From: an uncultured Planctomycetia bacterium
Lineage (GTDB): Bacteria; Planctomycetota; Phycisphaerae; FEN-1346; JAACEH01
Reading direction: 5' to 3'
Assembly (NCBI GenBank): GCA_903929765.1
Contig: CAIYVX010000079.1
Coordinates: 1-60,411, forward strand
Length of the DNA: 60,411 bases
Numbering within the stretch: the first letter of the stretch is position 1; each line of letters starts with the position of its first letter. The notes under the pieces are model-generated. The model was given only the letters and a program-made list of their open reading frames with translations, did not search any database and was not told the origin of the DNA. A program made the translations under genes and the position numbers. Positions 30,240 to 38,882 of the stretch are shown piece by piece.

Positions 30240-31046
30240 ATGAATCTGAACCTCGACCTCAACATCCTGACCTGCGAACCGGCCGAGCAGTACCATGTCC
30301 AGGCCGGCGAGCACCTGTCGAGCCACCAGCTCATCGCCTTCATGAAGTCGCCGTGGCTGTATTTCAAGAAGACGACGGGGTTGGTGGAGGACAAGGACTC
30401 GCCGGTCTACCTTATTGGCCGCGCCGCTCACACCCGGATTCTCGAGGGGCGGGACGCCTACGAGCGCCAGTTCGCCCTGGGCGGACCGATCAACCCGAAA
30501 ACCGGCCAACCCTTCGGGGCCAACACGAAGGCCTTCGCCGAGTGGGCCGAGACCCAGGGCAAACCGGTCCTGAGCCACGACCAGGTTGCCCTGGTCGAGC
30601 AGATGGCCGCCGGCGTGGCCATGAACGACGCGGCGGTCGACCTGCTGCTCTACGGCCGGGCCGAGGGCGTGGTCCGGGCCGAGTATTGCGGCACGCCCTG
30701 TCAGATCCGCATTGATTGGACCCATCCGTACCGTGGCATTGTCGACCTCAAAACCTGTGACGAACTGGACTGGTTCGAGGCCGACGCCCGGCGTTATCGC
30801 TATCTGACCCAACTGGCCTTCTACCAGTCGGTCTTGGCCGTCGTTATCTCCAAACACGTGCCCGTCCATATCGTCGCCGTCGAAAAACGCGAACCTTTCC
30901 GCTGTGGCGTCTGGCGTGTCGGCGACGACGCCCTGGCCGTAGCCCGCCAGGAAAACGAGGCCGCCATCCGGCGGTTGCTGACTTGCCGGCAGAAAGATTT
31001 CTGGCCGACCGGCTACGAGGAGGTGCGCCTTCTGGACGTGACTTAA
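30240..31046 (+). CDS. RecE/exonuclease VIII-like PD-(D/E)XK nuclease
   Basis: 268 residues. Features of phage RecE-type C-terminal nucleases are the N-terminal LSSHQLIAFMKSPWLYFKKTTGLVED, GRAAHTRILEG (H64), RIDWTHPYRGIVDLKTC (D159, D169, K171) and the distal YLTQLAFYQSVL. It would resect double-stranded ends for recombination with the next gene's ATPase. AGGAG precedes the ATG. It is the first gene after the right copy of the 31-bp motif. Confidence 0.78.
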   Translation: MNLNLDLNILTCEPAEQYHVQAGEHLSSHQLIAFMKSPWLYFKKTTGLVEDKDSPVYLIGRAAHTRILEGRDAYERQFALGGPINPKTGQPFGANTKAFAEWAETQGKPVLSHDQVALVEQMAAGVAMNDAAVDLLLYGRAEGVVRAEYCGTPCQIRIDWTHPYRGIVDLKTCDELDWFEADARRYRYLTQLAFYQSVLAVVISKHVPVHIVAVEKREPFRCGVWRVGDDALAVARQENEAAIRRLLTCRQKDFWPTGYEEVRLLDVT

Positions 31047-31055
31047 CCCGCCTCT

Positions 31056-31140
31056 GCGTCCGGGCGGGCCGGGTGGCCGCATGGGCATGCCGCCTCTCGT
31101 GGTACGAGACGGCCAACCCGAGGGAAACCCGCCCGGACGC
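31056..31140 (+). ncRNA. Highly base-paired branched element between nuclease and ATPase genes
   Basis: The outer 13-bp stem GCGTCCGGGCGGG (31056-31068) pairs with CCCGCCCGGACGC (31128-31140) without mismatch. Inside, GGGT/ACCC and GGCCG/CGGCC extend it. One terminal hairpin is TCTCGT-GGT-ACGAGA (31095-31109) and another is GCAT-GGGC-ATGC. There is no T tract, so it is not a simple terminator. It could be a leader RNA, a processing site or a DNA structure such as an origin or nick site. Confidence 0.45.
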
Positions 31141-31197
31141 CATTCCTAACCAATGAACCGGGACTTAAACGAGAACACCAAACACAAGGAGCCGACC

Positions 31198-32001
31198 ATG
31201 AGCATGTTGCAGCAGATTCGCACCGGCCGCCACCCCTCGCCACCGCGCTTCGTCATCTACGGCACCGAGGGCATCGGCAAATCCACCACGGCCGCCCAGG
31301 CGCCCAAGCCGATCTTCATCCCGACCGAAGATGGTCTCGACCAGATCGACTGCGCCTCGTTCCCGCTGTCGACCAGCTTCGCGGACGTCGAGGCGGCTCT
31401 CCAGTCGCTGATCCACGAACCGCACGACTTCGAAACGGTCGTCATCGACTCTCTCGATTGGCTGGAGCGGCTGGTCTGGGACGCCCTGTGCGAACAGTAC
31501 GGCGTGGCCAGCATCGAAAAGGTCGACGGAGGCTACGCCCGCGGCTACACCCACGCCCTGACGCCCTGGCGGAAGGTGCTCGACGGCCTGAACGTGCTCC
31601 GCAACCAGCGCGGCATGTGCGTCATCCTCCTGGCCCACGCCAAAGTTGAGAAGTTCGAAGACCCCGAGCAGGCGGCCTACGACCGCTATTCGCCGCGGTT
31701 GCATAAGCACGCCACGGCCCTCGTGACCGAGTGGGCCGACGGCGTGTTGTTCGCCACCCGCAAGATCATCACCAAAACCGAGGACACCGGCTTCAACCGC
31801 GAGCGGACCATCGCCTCGGGCCTGGGCAAAGACGGCGGCGAGCGCATCCTGCGCTGCGTCGGCAGCCCGGCCTGCGTGGCCAAGAATCGTTACGACCTGC
31901 CGGCGGAACTGCCCCTGTCATGGGCGGCGCTGATGCAGGCTATGGCCGGGGCGCCGCCAGTCGCCCCGGCCAGCAATCCCCCGGCTCCGGTCACGGCGTG
32001 A
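31198..32001 (+). CDS. Phage RecA-like ATPase (Sak4-type)
   Basis: 267 residues. Walker A is FVIYGTEGIGKSTTA (22-31), Walker B is FETVVIDSLDWLERLVWD, and the sensor region is RGMCVILLAHAKVEKFEDP. The protein matches the single-domain RecA-like ATPases of phages that promote annealing or strand exchange with an SSB-like partner. The C-terminal tail is proline/alanine-rich. AAGGAG precedes the ATG; an upstream frame start at 31153 lacks a site. Neighbours (nuclease before, DUF669 after) fit a recombination operon. Confidence 0.8.
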   Translation: MSMLQQIRTGRHPSPPRFVIYGTEGIGKSTTAAQAPKPIFIPTEDGLDQIDCASFPLSTSFADVEAALQSLIHEPHDFETVVIDSLDWLERLVWDALCEQYGVASIEKVDGGYARGYTHALTPWRKVLDGLNVLRNQRGMCVILLAHAKVEKFEDPEQAAYDRYSPRLHKHATALVTEWADGVLFATRKIITKTEDTGFNRERTIASGLGKDGGERILRCVGSPACVAKNRYDLPAELPLSWAALMQAMAGAPPVAPASNPPAPVTA

Positions 32002-32051
32002 CCGTGGCCGAAACCGAAAACCCCGAACTCAAAACAAAGGAGAAATGAATT

Positions 32052-32510
32052 ATGGCCAATCTGAATGGATTCAATGCTCACGAAGTGGAACCCAGCACCA
32101 GTTTCGAACCGCTGCCGGCCGCCAAGTACCTGGCGGCCATCACCGGCACCGAGATGAAGCCGACCAAGGACGGCACCGGCAGCTACCTCAACCTCGAGTT
32201 CACCATCCTCGAGGGCCAATTCAAGGACCGCAAGGTCTGGGACCGGCTGTGCCTGAATCACCCCAACGCCCAGACGGTGAAGATCGCCCGCGGCAACCTA
32301 TCGGCTGTCTGCCGGGCCGTCGGCGTGATGCAGCCCCGCGACTCGGTCGAGCTGCACAACATCCCACTGCTGATCACCGTGAAGTTGAAGAAGCGCGAGG
32401 ACAACGGCGAACTGGCCAACGAGGTCAAGGGCTACGCCAAAAAGGAAACGGCGGCCGGCAAGCCGCAGCAGGCGGCGCCGACCGACAACACGCCGCCCTG
32501 GAAACGATAG
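32052..32510 (+). CDS. DUF669-type phage protein (probable SSB-like)
   Basis: 152 residues. The pattern is that of DUF669: NAHEVEPSTSFEPLPAAKYLAAITGTEMKPTKDGTGSYLNLEFTILEGQFKDRKVWDRLCLNHPNAQTVKIARGNLSAVCRAVG. An acidic-poor tail ends PPWKR. Members usually follow the phage RecA-like ATPase and are thought to bind single-stranded DNA. GGAG precedes the ATG. Confidence 0.8.
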   Translation: MANLNGFNAHEVEPSTSFEPLPAAKYLAAITGTEMKPTKDGTGSYLNLEFTILEGQFKDRKVWDRLCLNHPNAQTVKIARGNLSAVCRAVGVMQPRDSVELHNIPLLITVKLKKREDNGELANEVKGYAKKETAAGKPQQAAPTDNTPPWKR

Positions 32511-32519
32511 GAGGAACCC

Positions 32520-32765
32520 ATGGAACGAGCCGGCGAAGCAATTCCAGGCAGCAAGTACGTGCGGGCGTTCTGCCCCAGTTGCGGAGAGCCGATGCGCGTT
32601 TCCGCCGCGGCCTTCCGGCTGGGTAACTATGGCGACTGCTCGACCTGCGAGCCGCCGGAGCCGTCGGCAGCGACCCTGGCGGCGGCCGAGAGACGGCAGG
32701 CCAACGACGGCGACTATAGCGGCAGTTGGGACAACGCCGTACGCAGCCTGGAGGACGCCGGATGA
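32520..32765 (+). CDS. Small zinc-ribbon-like phage protein
   Basis: 81 residues. Two cysteine pairs, FCPSCGEPM and DCSTC, suggest a small zinc ribbon; the C-terminal half is polar (AERRQANDGDYSGSWDNAVRSLED). AGGAGG lies before the ATG. It overlaps the next gene by four bases (ATGA). Function unknown. Confidence 0.65.
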   Translation: MERAGEAIPGSKYVRAFCPSCGEPMRVSAAAFRLGNYGDCSTCEPPEPSAATLAAAERRQANDGDYSGSWDNAVRSLEDAG

Positions 32766-33016
32766 GCTCGCGACTGACGTTGCCGTACCCGCCGACGATC
32801 AACACCTACTGGCGCCATGTCGGCCCCCGCGTGCTGATCAGCCGGGAGGGGCGGACGTTCCGGGCGAACGTCTGTGCCCTCCTGGCCGGGGGCGGCCCCA
32901 GGAAACCACCGGCCGGCGGGCGGATCGCCCTGGCGCTGGACGCCTTTCCGCCGGACCGCCGGCGGCGCGACCTCGACCGGGGAACGATAAGGAGAATCGA
33001 TTGTTTGGCGAATTGA
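32762..33016 (+). pseudogene. RusA-type Holliday-junction resolvase, N-terminal fragment
   Basis: 84 codons. LTLPYPPTINTYWRHVGPRVLISREGRTFRANV and DAFPPDRRRRDLD are the first half of RusA. The essential DLDN...KxxxDAL...DD part is missing: after DLD the frame turns into RGTIRRIDCLAN and stops inside the next gene. The break lies near 32977. The fragment lacks most of the acidic catalytic residues and should be inactive unless complemented by the next gene. Confidence 0.75.
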
Positions 33017-33825
33017 CCTGTGCAGATTGTGGCGTGCAAGCCCCGAAGACCGGTCCGACACAAAAGTATTGTCGGCCCTGCTCAGAGAAACGAGACCTCG
33101 CGCGGAAGAAATTGTGGGTACGGGAGAATCCGCCCTCAGCCGAGCAGGCGCTGCGTAACGCCGACGAGGCTGGCCGGAGGAAGGAATTGAGCAAGGTTGC
33201 CGGCGCGACGTCGAATCGGACCGCCGCAAGCAACATCGCCTGGTATGAGGACGACGGGCCGGACCTTTTGTGGAACGTGAGGGCGGCGGTTCCGTTCACC
33301 TATGCGGCGTCCAAGAATCATATCTATACGATGTGCCGCACGGGGCATGTTGCCCTGCGCCGGGAGGCGAGACAGATACGGCAGGCCATCGTCTTGTCCC
33401 TACGCCAGGGTCTACACTGCATCCGTGTGGCCCACAACAAGGTCTGGATCGACATCCTTGTGCAGAAGCCGAACCACAAGGGCGATGCCGTGAACGTCGT
33501 GGACCTGGTTTGTGACGCCGTCAAGGAAGCCGTCGGCATCGACGACCGGTGGTTTTCCATCCGCCGGCTGGACTGGGAAATCGTGAAGTCAAACCCCAGG
33601 CTCTTTGTCGGCGTCGGCCAGGACAGCGATATCGACTGTCAGATTTGCTCGTATTGCGGCCAGATCAAACCCTTCTCGGAGTTCAACCGCCACAAACGCA
33701 GCCCGCTCGGAATCGGGCGGGAGTGCCGCCAGTGCCGGTGCCAGGGACGCCGACTGGCCAAGACCACCTCGACCGAATGTGCAGCAGAAGTGTCCGAAAT
33801 CCAGGCCCTTCCGGAGAACAACTGA
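33001..33825 (+). CDS. RusA-like core flanked by two zinc ribbons
   Basis: 274 residues from TTG at 33001, with AAGGAG six bases ahead. N-terminal ribbon: CADCG...YCRPC. The middle (about 130-215) follows RusA spacing: VWIDILVQKPNHKGDAVNVVDLVCDAVKEAVGIDDRWFSIRRLDWEI, where RusA has DLDN..K..LDAL.....DD..V. C-terminal ribbon: CSYCGQIKPFSEFNRHKRSPLGIGRECRQC, as in HNH-type phage proteins. It may be a resolvase that replaced the broken RusA immediately upstream. The exchange of the usual DLDN for GDAVN is unusual. Confidence 0.6.
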   Translation: MFGELTCADCGVQAPKTGPTQKYCRPCSEKRDLARKKLWVRENPPSAEQALRNADEAGRRKELSKVAGATSNRTAASNIAWYEDDGPDLLWNVRAAVPFTYAASKNHIYTMCRTGHVALRREARQIRQAIVLSLRQGLHCIRVAHNKVWIDILVQKPNHKGDAVNVVDLVCDAVKEAVGIDDRWFSIRRLDWEIVKSNPRLFVGVGQDSDIDCQICSYCGQIKPFSEFNRHKRSPLGIGRECRQCRCQGRRLAKTTSTECAAEVSEIQALPENN

Positions 33826-33826
33826 A

Positions 33827-34480
33827 ATGCTGACCAGACCGAATTTTATCTACATCTCCGGCCCGATGACGGGTCGGCCTGAACACAATTTTCCCGCCTT
33901 TCACGCGGCCGCGGCGCAGTTGCGGCGGGCCGGATGGAAGACGGTCAATCCGGCCGACAACTTCGGCGGTCGCACGGACCTTCCGCGCGGCAGCTACCTC
34001 CGCGCCGACGTGGTCCTGCTGGCGCAGTGCGACGCCATCGCCATGCTGCCCGGCTGGGAGGAGTCGCGCGGGGCGAAACTGGAGTACCTGCTGGCCCGCG
34101 AGATCGGAATGCCGGTGCTCGATGCCGAAACGCTCCTGCCGCTGGAGAACCCGCCCCTGCCGGCGGTCAGTCTGCATCAACTCAGGCTGGTCACGGAAGC
34201 GCCGGTCGAGACTGTCCTGGACGAGGCCAGTCGCATCACCGACGGGGCGCGGCACGCCGACTATGGCCATCCCCGTGACGACTTTGCCCGGACAGCGCTG
34301 ATGTGGACCGGCATTCTGGCTGGCAAACTTCGTGAGGATGCCGAGGTCACGGCGGCGGACGTGCCGCTGTGCATGATCGCGGTCAAGCTGGCCCGCCAGA
34401 GTCACCGGCACAAGCGGGACAACCTGGTGGATATCGCGGGCTACGCGCGGACAGCGGCGATGGTCGCGGGAGAAGAGTAA
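33827..34480 (+). CDS. DUF4406 deoxyribosyltransferase-like domain fused to DUF6378-like domain
   Basis: 217 residues. Residues 1-115 match DUF4406 (FIYISGPMTGRPEHNFPAFHAAAAQLRRAGWKTVNPAD, then LLAQCDAIAMLPGWEESRGAKLEYLLAREIGMPVLD), related to nucleoside 2-deoxyribosyltransferases. Residues about 135-215 resemble the phage DUF6378 domain (ASRITDGARHADYGHPRDDFARTALMWTGIL, then LVDIAGYARTA). Such proteins are common in phage nucleotide metabolism. It overlaps the next gene by one base. Confidence 0.7.
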   Translation: MLTRPNFIYISGPMTGRPEHNFPAFHAAAAQLRRAGWKTVNPADNFGGRTDLPRGSYLRADVVLLAQCDAIAMLPGWEESRGAKLEYLLAREIGMPVLDAETLLPLENPPLPAVSLHQLRLVTEAPVETVLDEASRITDGARHADYGHPRDDFARTALMWTGILAGKLREDAEVTAADVPLCMIAVKLARQSHRHKRDNLVDIAGYARTAAMVAGEE

Positions 34481-35250
34481 TGGCGAAGGCCCACAGCAAA
34501 ACCATGCTGGCCTTCGGCGACGCCCACGTGCCACACCAGAACCGGCGGTCGGTGAAGATTCTCTGCCAGGTGGCCGAGCGCCTCCGGCCCGATTTGATCG
34601 TCTGCCTCGGCGACCTCCTGGACTGCGGCCAGTTCTCCGTGCATCCGCCGACCCACGGCATGCCGGAGACGGATTACCACGAGGATCTGCGCGAGGCCAA
34701 CGCTCTGCTGGATCGGCTCCAGGCCGCCTGTGGTCGGCTGGTGTTGGTCGAGGGCAACCATGAATATCGTCTCGACCGCTGGGCTGCGGCGACGGCTGAG
34801 GGGCGCGGGGCTTACTCGATGCTCGCACCACGAATCCAACTGGCCAAGGGCCGCACCAGGTTCACCTACGTGCGCTACGGTTCTGTTGACGGGCGGTATC
34901 CGCATTACGCCGTGAATTCGCGGATTATTGCGGTGCATGGCTGGTCTTATGCCCGGCACGCCACGAAAAACCACCTCCAGATCAGCCAGGGCAAGAGCGT
35001 CATCCACGGTCACACGCACCGGGCCGACGCCAGCATCATTCAAAACATCTGGTCGCCGGGGCGGGTGATCCAGGCCCGCTCGGCCGGGTGCCTCTGTAAT
35101 CCGATTCCGCTCTACGGCACGGGTCGGCCCGTCGAGTGGATCAACGCCTTCATCCTTGGCTACCTGGGTCGGCGCAGCGACACGCTCTACACCATTCCGA
35201 TCATGGACAACCGCTGCATCCTGCCCGACGGCGCGGAGGTGTCGGCATGA
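34480..35250 (+). CDS. Metallophosphoesterase
   Basis: 256 residues. All calcineurin-type motifs are seen: GDAHVPH (D14, H16), CLGDLLD, EGNHEYR, VHGW and IHGHTHR. It should be an active metal-dependent phosphoesterase or nuclease, as often found among phage replication genes. The start ATG overlaps the previous stop (TAATG), and the end overlaps the helicase fragment (ATGA). Confidence 0.82.
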   Translation: MAKAHSKTMLAFGDAHVPHQNRRSVKILCQVAERLRPDLIVCLGDLLDCGQFSVHPPTHGMPETDYHEDLREANALLDRLQAACGRLVLVEGNHEYRLDRWAAATAEGRGAYSMLAPRIQLAKGRTRFTYVRYGSVDGRYPHYAVNSRIIAVHGWSYARHATKNHLQISQGKSVIHGHTHRADASIIQNIWSPGRVIQARSAGCLCNPIPLYGTGRPVEWINAFILGYLGRRSDTLYTIPIMDNRCILPDGAEVSA

Positions 35251-35654
35251 CGGAGTCGCCGGCAATCACCTTGCGGCCCTATCAACACGAGGCCGTGGCC
35301 GCGGTTTATGACCACCTGCGCCGTCGGGATACTCATCCATGCATCGTCATTCCAACAGCAGGGGGAAAAACGGCCGTCATGGCCACGATCTGCCGTGACG
35401 TGGTCGAGAAGTGGGACGGCCGCGTGCTGATTCTGGCCCACGTGAAGGAATTGCTCGAACAAGCCGTGGACAAGCTGCATGCCCTGGCACCGGACCTGCG
35501 GATGAAAATCGGCGTCTACTCGGCGGGCCTCAAGAGCCGGGACCGCGACCACCCGATCATCGTCGCCGGCATTCAGTCGGTCTGCCAGCGCGCCACCGCC
35601 TTTTCCGCTGGTTCCACAACTCCCCCGCCGGCCGCGCCGCCTGCGAATTCCTAG
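35247..35654 (+). pseudogene. Superfamily 2 helicase, N-terminal fragment
   Basis: 135 codons. The frame has ITLRPYQHEAVAAVYDHL (Q-motif-like), Walker A CIVIPTAGGKTAVMATI, motif Ia LILAHVKELLEQAVDKL and PIIVAGIQSVCQRA. Then homology stops and the end is low-complexity (STTPPPAAPPANS). The DEAH box and the whole C-terminal RecA domain are missing. The junction near 35590-35600 abuts sequence leading into the tape-measure gene, which points to a large internal deletion. Confidence 0.75.
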
Positions 35655-35663
35655 GACCGAGCC

Positions 35664-38114
35664 ATGCCGAACCGAGCGCTGACTATCGCGTTGCGGCTGG
35701 ACACTTCGGACCACGACGCCGGAATCCAGCGGAGCATCGAGGGCGAACGCAACTACGCCCGCGAGCAGGCCCGCGTCAACGCCGAAATGAAGAACGCCTT
35801 CGACCGGCTCGCCGAGACTCGCTCGCGGGCGATGTCGGGCGAAGGGCTGATGGGCCGGGGCCTGATCAACTGGAAGGATCAGGAAACTCGGCTTGCTGAA
35901 TTCGAGGCGGCGCAAGCCCGCGTGGGCCGCGCCGTCGACGCCCAGGACGCCGCGGTCAGCCGCCAGCGGGTCGGCCGGGCGCTCAATGAGTACCAGGCCC
36001 GCGTCGCGTTGGAAGAGCGGTACTTCGCCGCGACACACAGCCTGCAGGAAGTGGCCCTCCGCAACCTCCAGAACTATTATGCCCGCCTCCGCGCCCAGCA
36101 CGCCGGCAACGCCCAGATGCTAGCCCAGATCGACCGGACCTACGCCGCCGAAGCTGCGGCCCTCGGCGGTCCGCTGGGCGCAGCCAGGGGCGGCCACGTC
36201 GGGGAGCGTGGCCTGGCCCGCGTGGGCCGCGGCGTGGGTGCGGCCGTCGGCGCTTCCGGATTGGGCGGCGAAGCTGGTTCTCTGCTCGGCATGGCGGCTA
36301 TGCCCGGCATGGCACCGTTGGCCCTGGCGGCCGGCGCCGGCATCGCCATCGGCGCGGCGGTGGAAAAAGTGGCGGCCCACACGGTGCAGATGCGGGCCAT
36401 TCAGCAAGGCTATAACCAGGACTTGCGCGAATCGGCCAAATGGTGGGAGGAAATCGGCGGCCGGCAAAATACGGCGCTGGGTCGCGCCGCCGGCAGCCGG
36501 GCGGCCGAACTCCGGGAAAAAGCCACCCAGTTGGGCGAAGAACAGACCGCTCGGGAAACCAAGCGCGACTCCGGGGTCGGCGGTGTCTTTAACGCCTTCT
36601 GGGATATGGGCGACCAGTTGTTGAACTGGAACAGTCCGGGAGACACGGAACGCAACCAGGAGGAGCGGTCCGAGCGTGAGCGGCGGGGCAAACTTCAGAA
36701 CGAGGCACGGCGGCTCGACACCATCCGTGACGAGGGACTCGCCCGTCAGCAGGCCCGCGACGTGGCCGATTCCCGGCGGCGGGCGGCCGAGTCGGGCACG
36801 GCGGCAATGGCCAACAACCCGGAGCGGCAACGGCAGGAGTTGGCCGACCGGACGGCCCGCGAGGCGGAGGAGCTGCGCCGCAAACAGGAAGATGAGCGGC
36901 TGGCACTCGAGGCGAGCAACAAGGAATCGGTCAAAAACCACACGATTACCAAGGCTGTGGCCGACCAGCGCTGGGCACAATTGGCCGCGACGCATGCGGA
37001 GGAACGGACCAGTGCCGTGGCCGTGGCGGCCAATCGACAAAAGGCCCTGGAGCGCGATCTGGCGGAGGAGCGGATTCGGGACGAAGACCGCACGGCGGAT
37101 TTGAGGGTCGTCGCCGGCAAACGCGGTTATGCCAAAGAGGAGGCGGCGCTCAAAGAGCATTATCGCCAGATGTTCGCGGAAGCCATCCGAAACCAAAACT
37201 GGAAAAAGGCGGCGGAGATCGCCACTCAGGGCACCTATGCCTTTCAGGCGCAGGCGGCCGAGCGCGACGAGGAAGCCCGCAAGGAGCACGTGGCCCTCTC
37301 GATCCGCGAGGCCCAGGCCACGGGGCAGTATGCCGAGGCGATGAAGCAGGCCCGCGCCGAGGAAGCCCGCCAGGCCCACGAAAAATATAACGACCCCGCT
37401 CTCGAAAAGCAGCACATGGACGATTACGACAAAGTCCAGGCGGCGGAGCGGGCCGAAGGTGTCCGCAAGACGCACGTCGACAATCAGATCAAGCTCATGG
37501 AGGCGACGGGCCATTACCGGACGGCGCTCAACCTGGCCCGCGAGGAACAGGAACGGCAGTACCGGGCCTTGGGCTATACCGACGACCAGGTCAAACAGTT
37601 GATGGCCGACTGGGACAAGCTCAAACAGGCGCAGGCCGACCATTCCGGTTTGGAGGCGATCAAGGGCCTCAACATTGAACTCGAGCGCCAGATGGGCCAC
37701 ATCTCGGCCCTCGAGGCGGAGCGGCAACGGTTGCACCAGGCCAACCCGCTGGCCAGCCAGAGTGTCATCGACGAGCAGGCCCAGAAGTCCGAGGAGCTGC
37801 GGCTGCGCAAGCAGTTCGAGTCGCCGGCCCAGAAGTTTCAGAAGTTTTCCGGAGACGTCACTGCGGCCATGCGGCCGGGACCGCACGGTGAGCCGCCCAT
37901 TGTCAGCAAGGGCCGGGCCGAGATCGAGATTCGTAACGAGCTGCGGAGCCTGATGGGCCAGAGCGGCGAAGGCAAGATGAGCAACATGAGCTCGCGCTGG
38001 TCGGAAATCCAGAACGCCGTCAACGAGCCGGCCCAGTTGACGGCCGAAGAGCAGCGGGCCTTCTGGTCCGAACTGACGGCTCTGTGGAAAGCCGGAATCA
38101 AGATAAGGATGTAA
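35664..38114 (+). CDS. Phage tail tape-measure-like protein
   Basis: 816 residues, mostly helical coiled coil (LADRTAREAEELRRKQEDERLALEASNKE and similar). A glycine/alanine hydrophobic segment lies at about 195-250 (LLGMAAMPGMAPLALAAGAGIAIGAAVEKV). The start MPNRALTIALRLDTSDHDAGIQRSIEGE is typical of tape-measure N-termini. It is the largest gene of the tail block. The TAA stop overlaps the next ATG (TAATG). Confidence 0.68.
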   Translation: MPNRALTIALRLDTSDHDAGIQRSIEGERNYAREQARVNAEMKNAFDRLAETRSRAMSGEGLMGRGLINWKDQETRLAEFEAAQARVGRAVDAQDAAVSRQRVGRALNEYQARVALEERYFAATHSLQEVALRNLQNYYARLRAQHAGNAQMLAQIDRTYAAEAAALGGPLGAARGGHVGERGLARVGRGVGAAVGASGLGGEAGSLLGMAAMPGMAPLALAAGAGIAIGAAVEKVAAHTVQMRAIQQGYNQDLRESAKWWEEIGGRQNTALGRAAGSRAAELREKATQLGEEQTARETKRDSGVGGVFNAFWDMGDQLLNWNSPGDTERNQEERSERERRGKLQNEARRLDTIRDEGLARQQARDVADSRRRAAESGTAAMANNPERQRQELADRTAREAEELRRKQEDERLALEASNKESVKNHTITKAVADQRWAQLAATHAEERTSAVAVAANRQKALERDLAEERIRDEDRTADLRVVAGKRGYAKEEAALKEHYRQMFAEAIRNQNWKKAAEIATQGTYAFQAQAAERDEEARKEHVALSIREAQATGQYAEAMKQARAEEARQAHEKYNDPALEKQHMDDYDKVQAAERAEGVRKTHVDNQIKLMEATGHYRTALNLAREEQERQYRALGYTDDQVKQLMADWDKLKQAQADHSGLEAIKGLNIELERQMGHISALEAERQRLHQANPLASQSVIDEQAQKSEELRLRKQFESPAQKFQKFSGDVTAAMRPGPHGEPPIVSKGRAEIEIRNELRSLMGQSGEGKMSNMSSRWSEIQNAVNEPAQLTAEEQRAFWSELTALWKAGIKIRM

Positions 38115-38878
38115 TGGTGTCAACTATACCGTCTTCCGCGGTCTATCTCGGCACGTTCAACCGCAAGCTGACCGCCCACGGCGACGCCTCGGCCGAGGTC
38201 CAATACAAGATCGCCGAAGCGGACTGGGAGGCGATGCGGCTGTTCCTGTTGCGGACAGCGCTGTCCGATGACACCTTGCTGGGCTGTAATGAGGTCGAGG
38301 AAGACCCGCTGGGCAAAGACCCGAACAACGGGACCATCCTGGTCACAGCCAAATATATTCCCTGGATGAAGATTCTCTGGGGCACCGTCAACTTTCCCTT
38401 CCACGGCGACTGGGAAGCGCATGCGGAGGCCTTCACCATCTCCGGTTGCCTGTTCTGGCAGTCGGACGGCACGCCCCTGATGAACCGCCAGGCCAAGCCG
38501 GCCCTCAAAGTCATGTGCCGCAAGCTGGTTCTCAAGGGCGTGCGGTCGGCCACGGCTCTCAATTTTACTTTTTACAATCAAAGCAGCCTGGATGCCCTGG
38601 CGGGCTGCATCAATAGCGACGACTTTCTTGGCTACGCACCGGGCCAGGCTCTCTTTGAAACTTATAGTGGCGCCTCTCGGCCCTATGACGACGGCAGCAT
38701 GGTCTACGATGTTTCAGCCACGGTGCTGATCCGCGACGGGTCTTATGGCGGTTCGGACCTGACCTGGAACACGTTCTGGCGAGAGGATACCTCGGCCTTC
38801 GATACCCTGGTTTCCGGCTCGGCCGATGGACCGCCCATCTATACGCCGGCCGCCCTTACCCCATTACTGAGTTTATGA
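38114..38878 (+). CDS. Phage structural protein, unknown
   Basis: 254 residues from the ATG overlapping the tape-measure stop. It is rich in aromatic residues and beta strands (SAVYLGTFNRKLTAHGDASAEVQYKIAEADWEAMRLFLL, then YIPWMKILWGTVNFPFHGDWEAHAEAFTISGCLFWQSDG). The position right after the tape measure suggests a distal tail or baseplate-type protein. No family recognised. Confidence 0.6.
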   Translation: MVSTIPSSAVYLGTFNRKLTAHGDASAEVQYKIAEADWEAMRLFLLRTALSDDTLLGCNEVEEDPLGKDPNNGTILVTAKYIPWMKILWGTVNFPFHGDWEAHAEAFTISGCLFWQSDGTPLMNRQAKPALKVMCRKLVLKGVRSATALNFTFYNQSSLDALAGCINSDDFLGYAPGQALFETYSGASRPYDDGSMVYDVSATVLIRDGSYGGSDLTWNTFWREDTSAFDTLVSGSADGPPIYTPAALTPLLSL

Positions 38879-38882
38879 AACC

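Noticed and set aside
36120-38123. 667-codon minus-strand frame
   Set aside because: It is antisense to the tape-measure gene, which overlaps its neighbours in phage fashion; the minus frame has leucine/glycine shadow composition.
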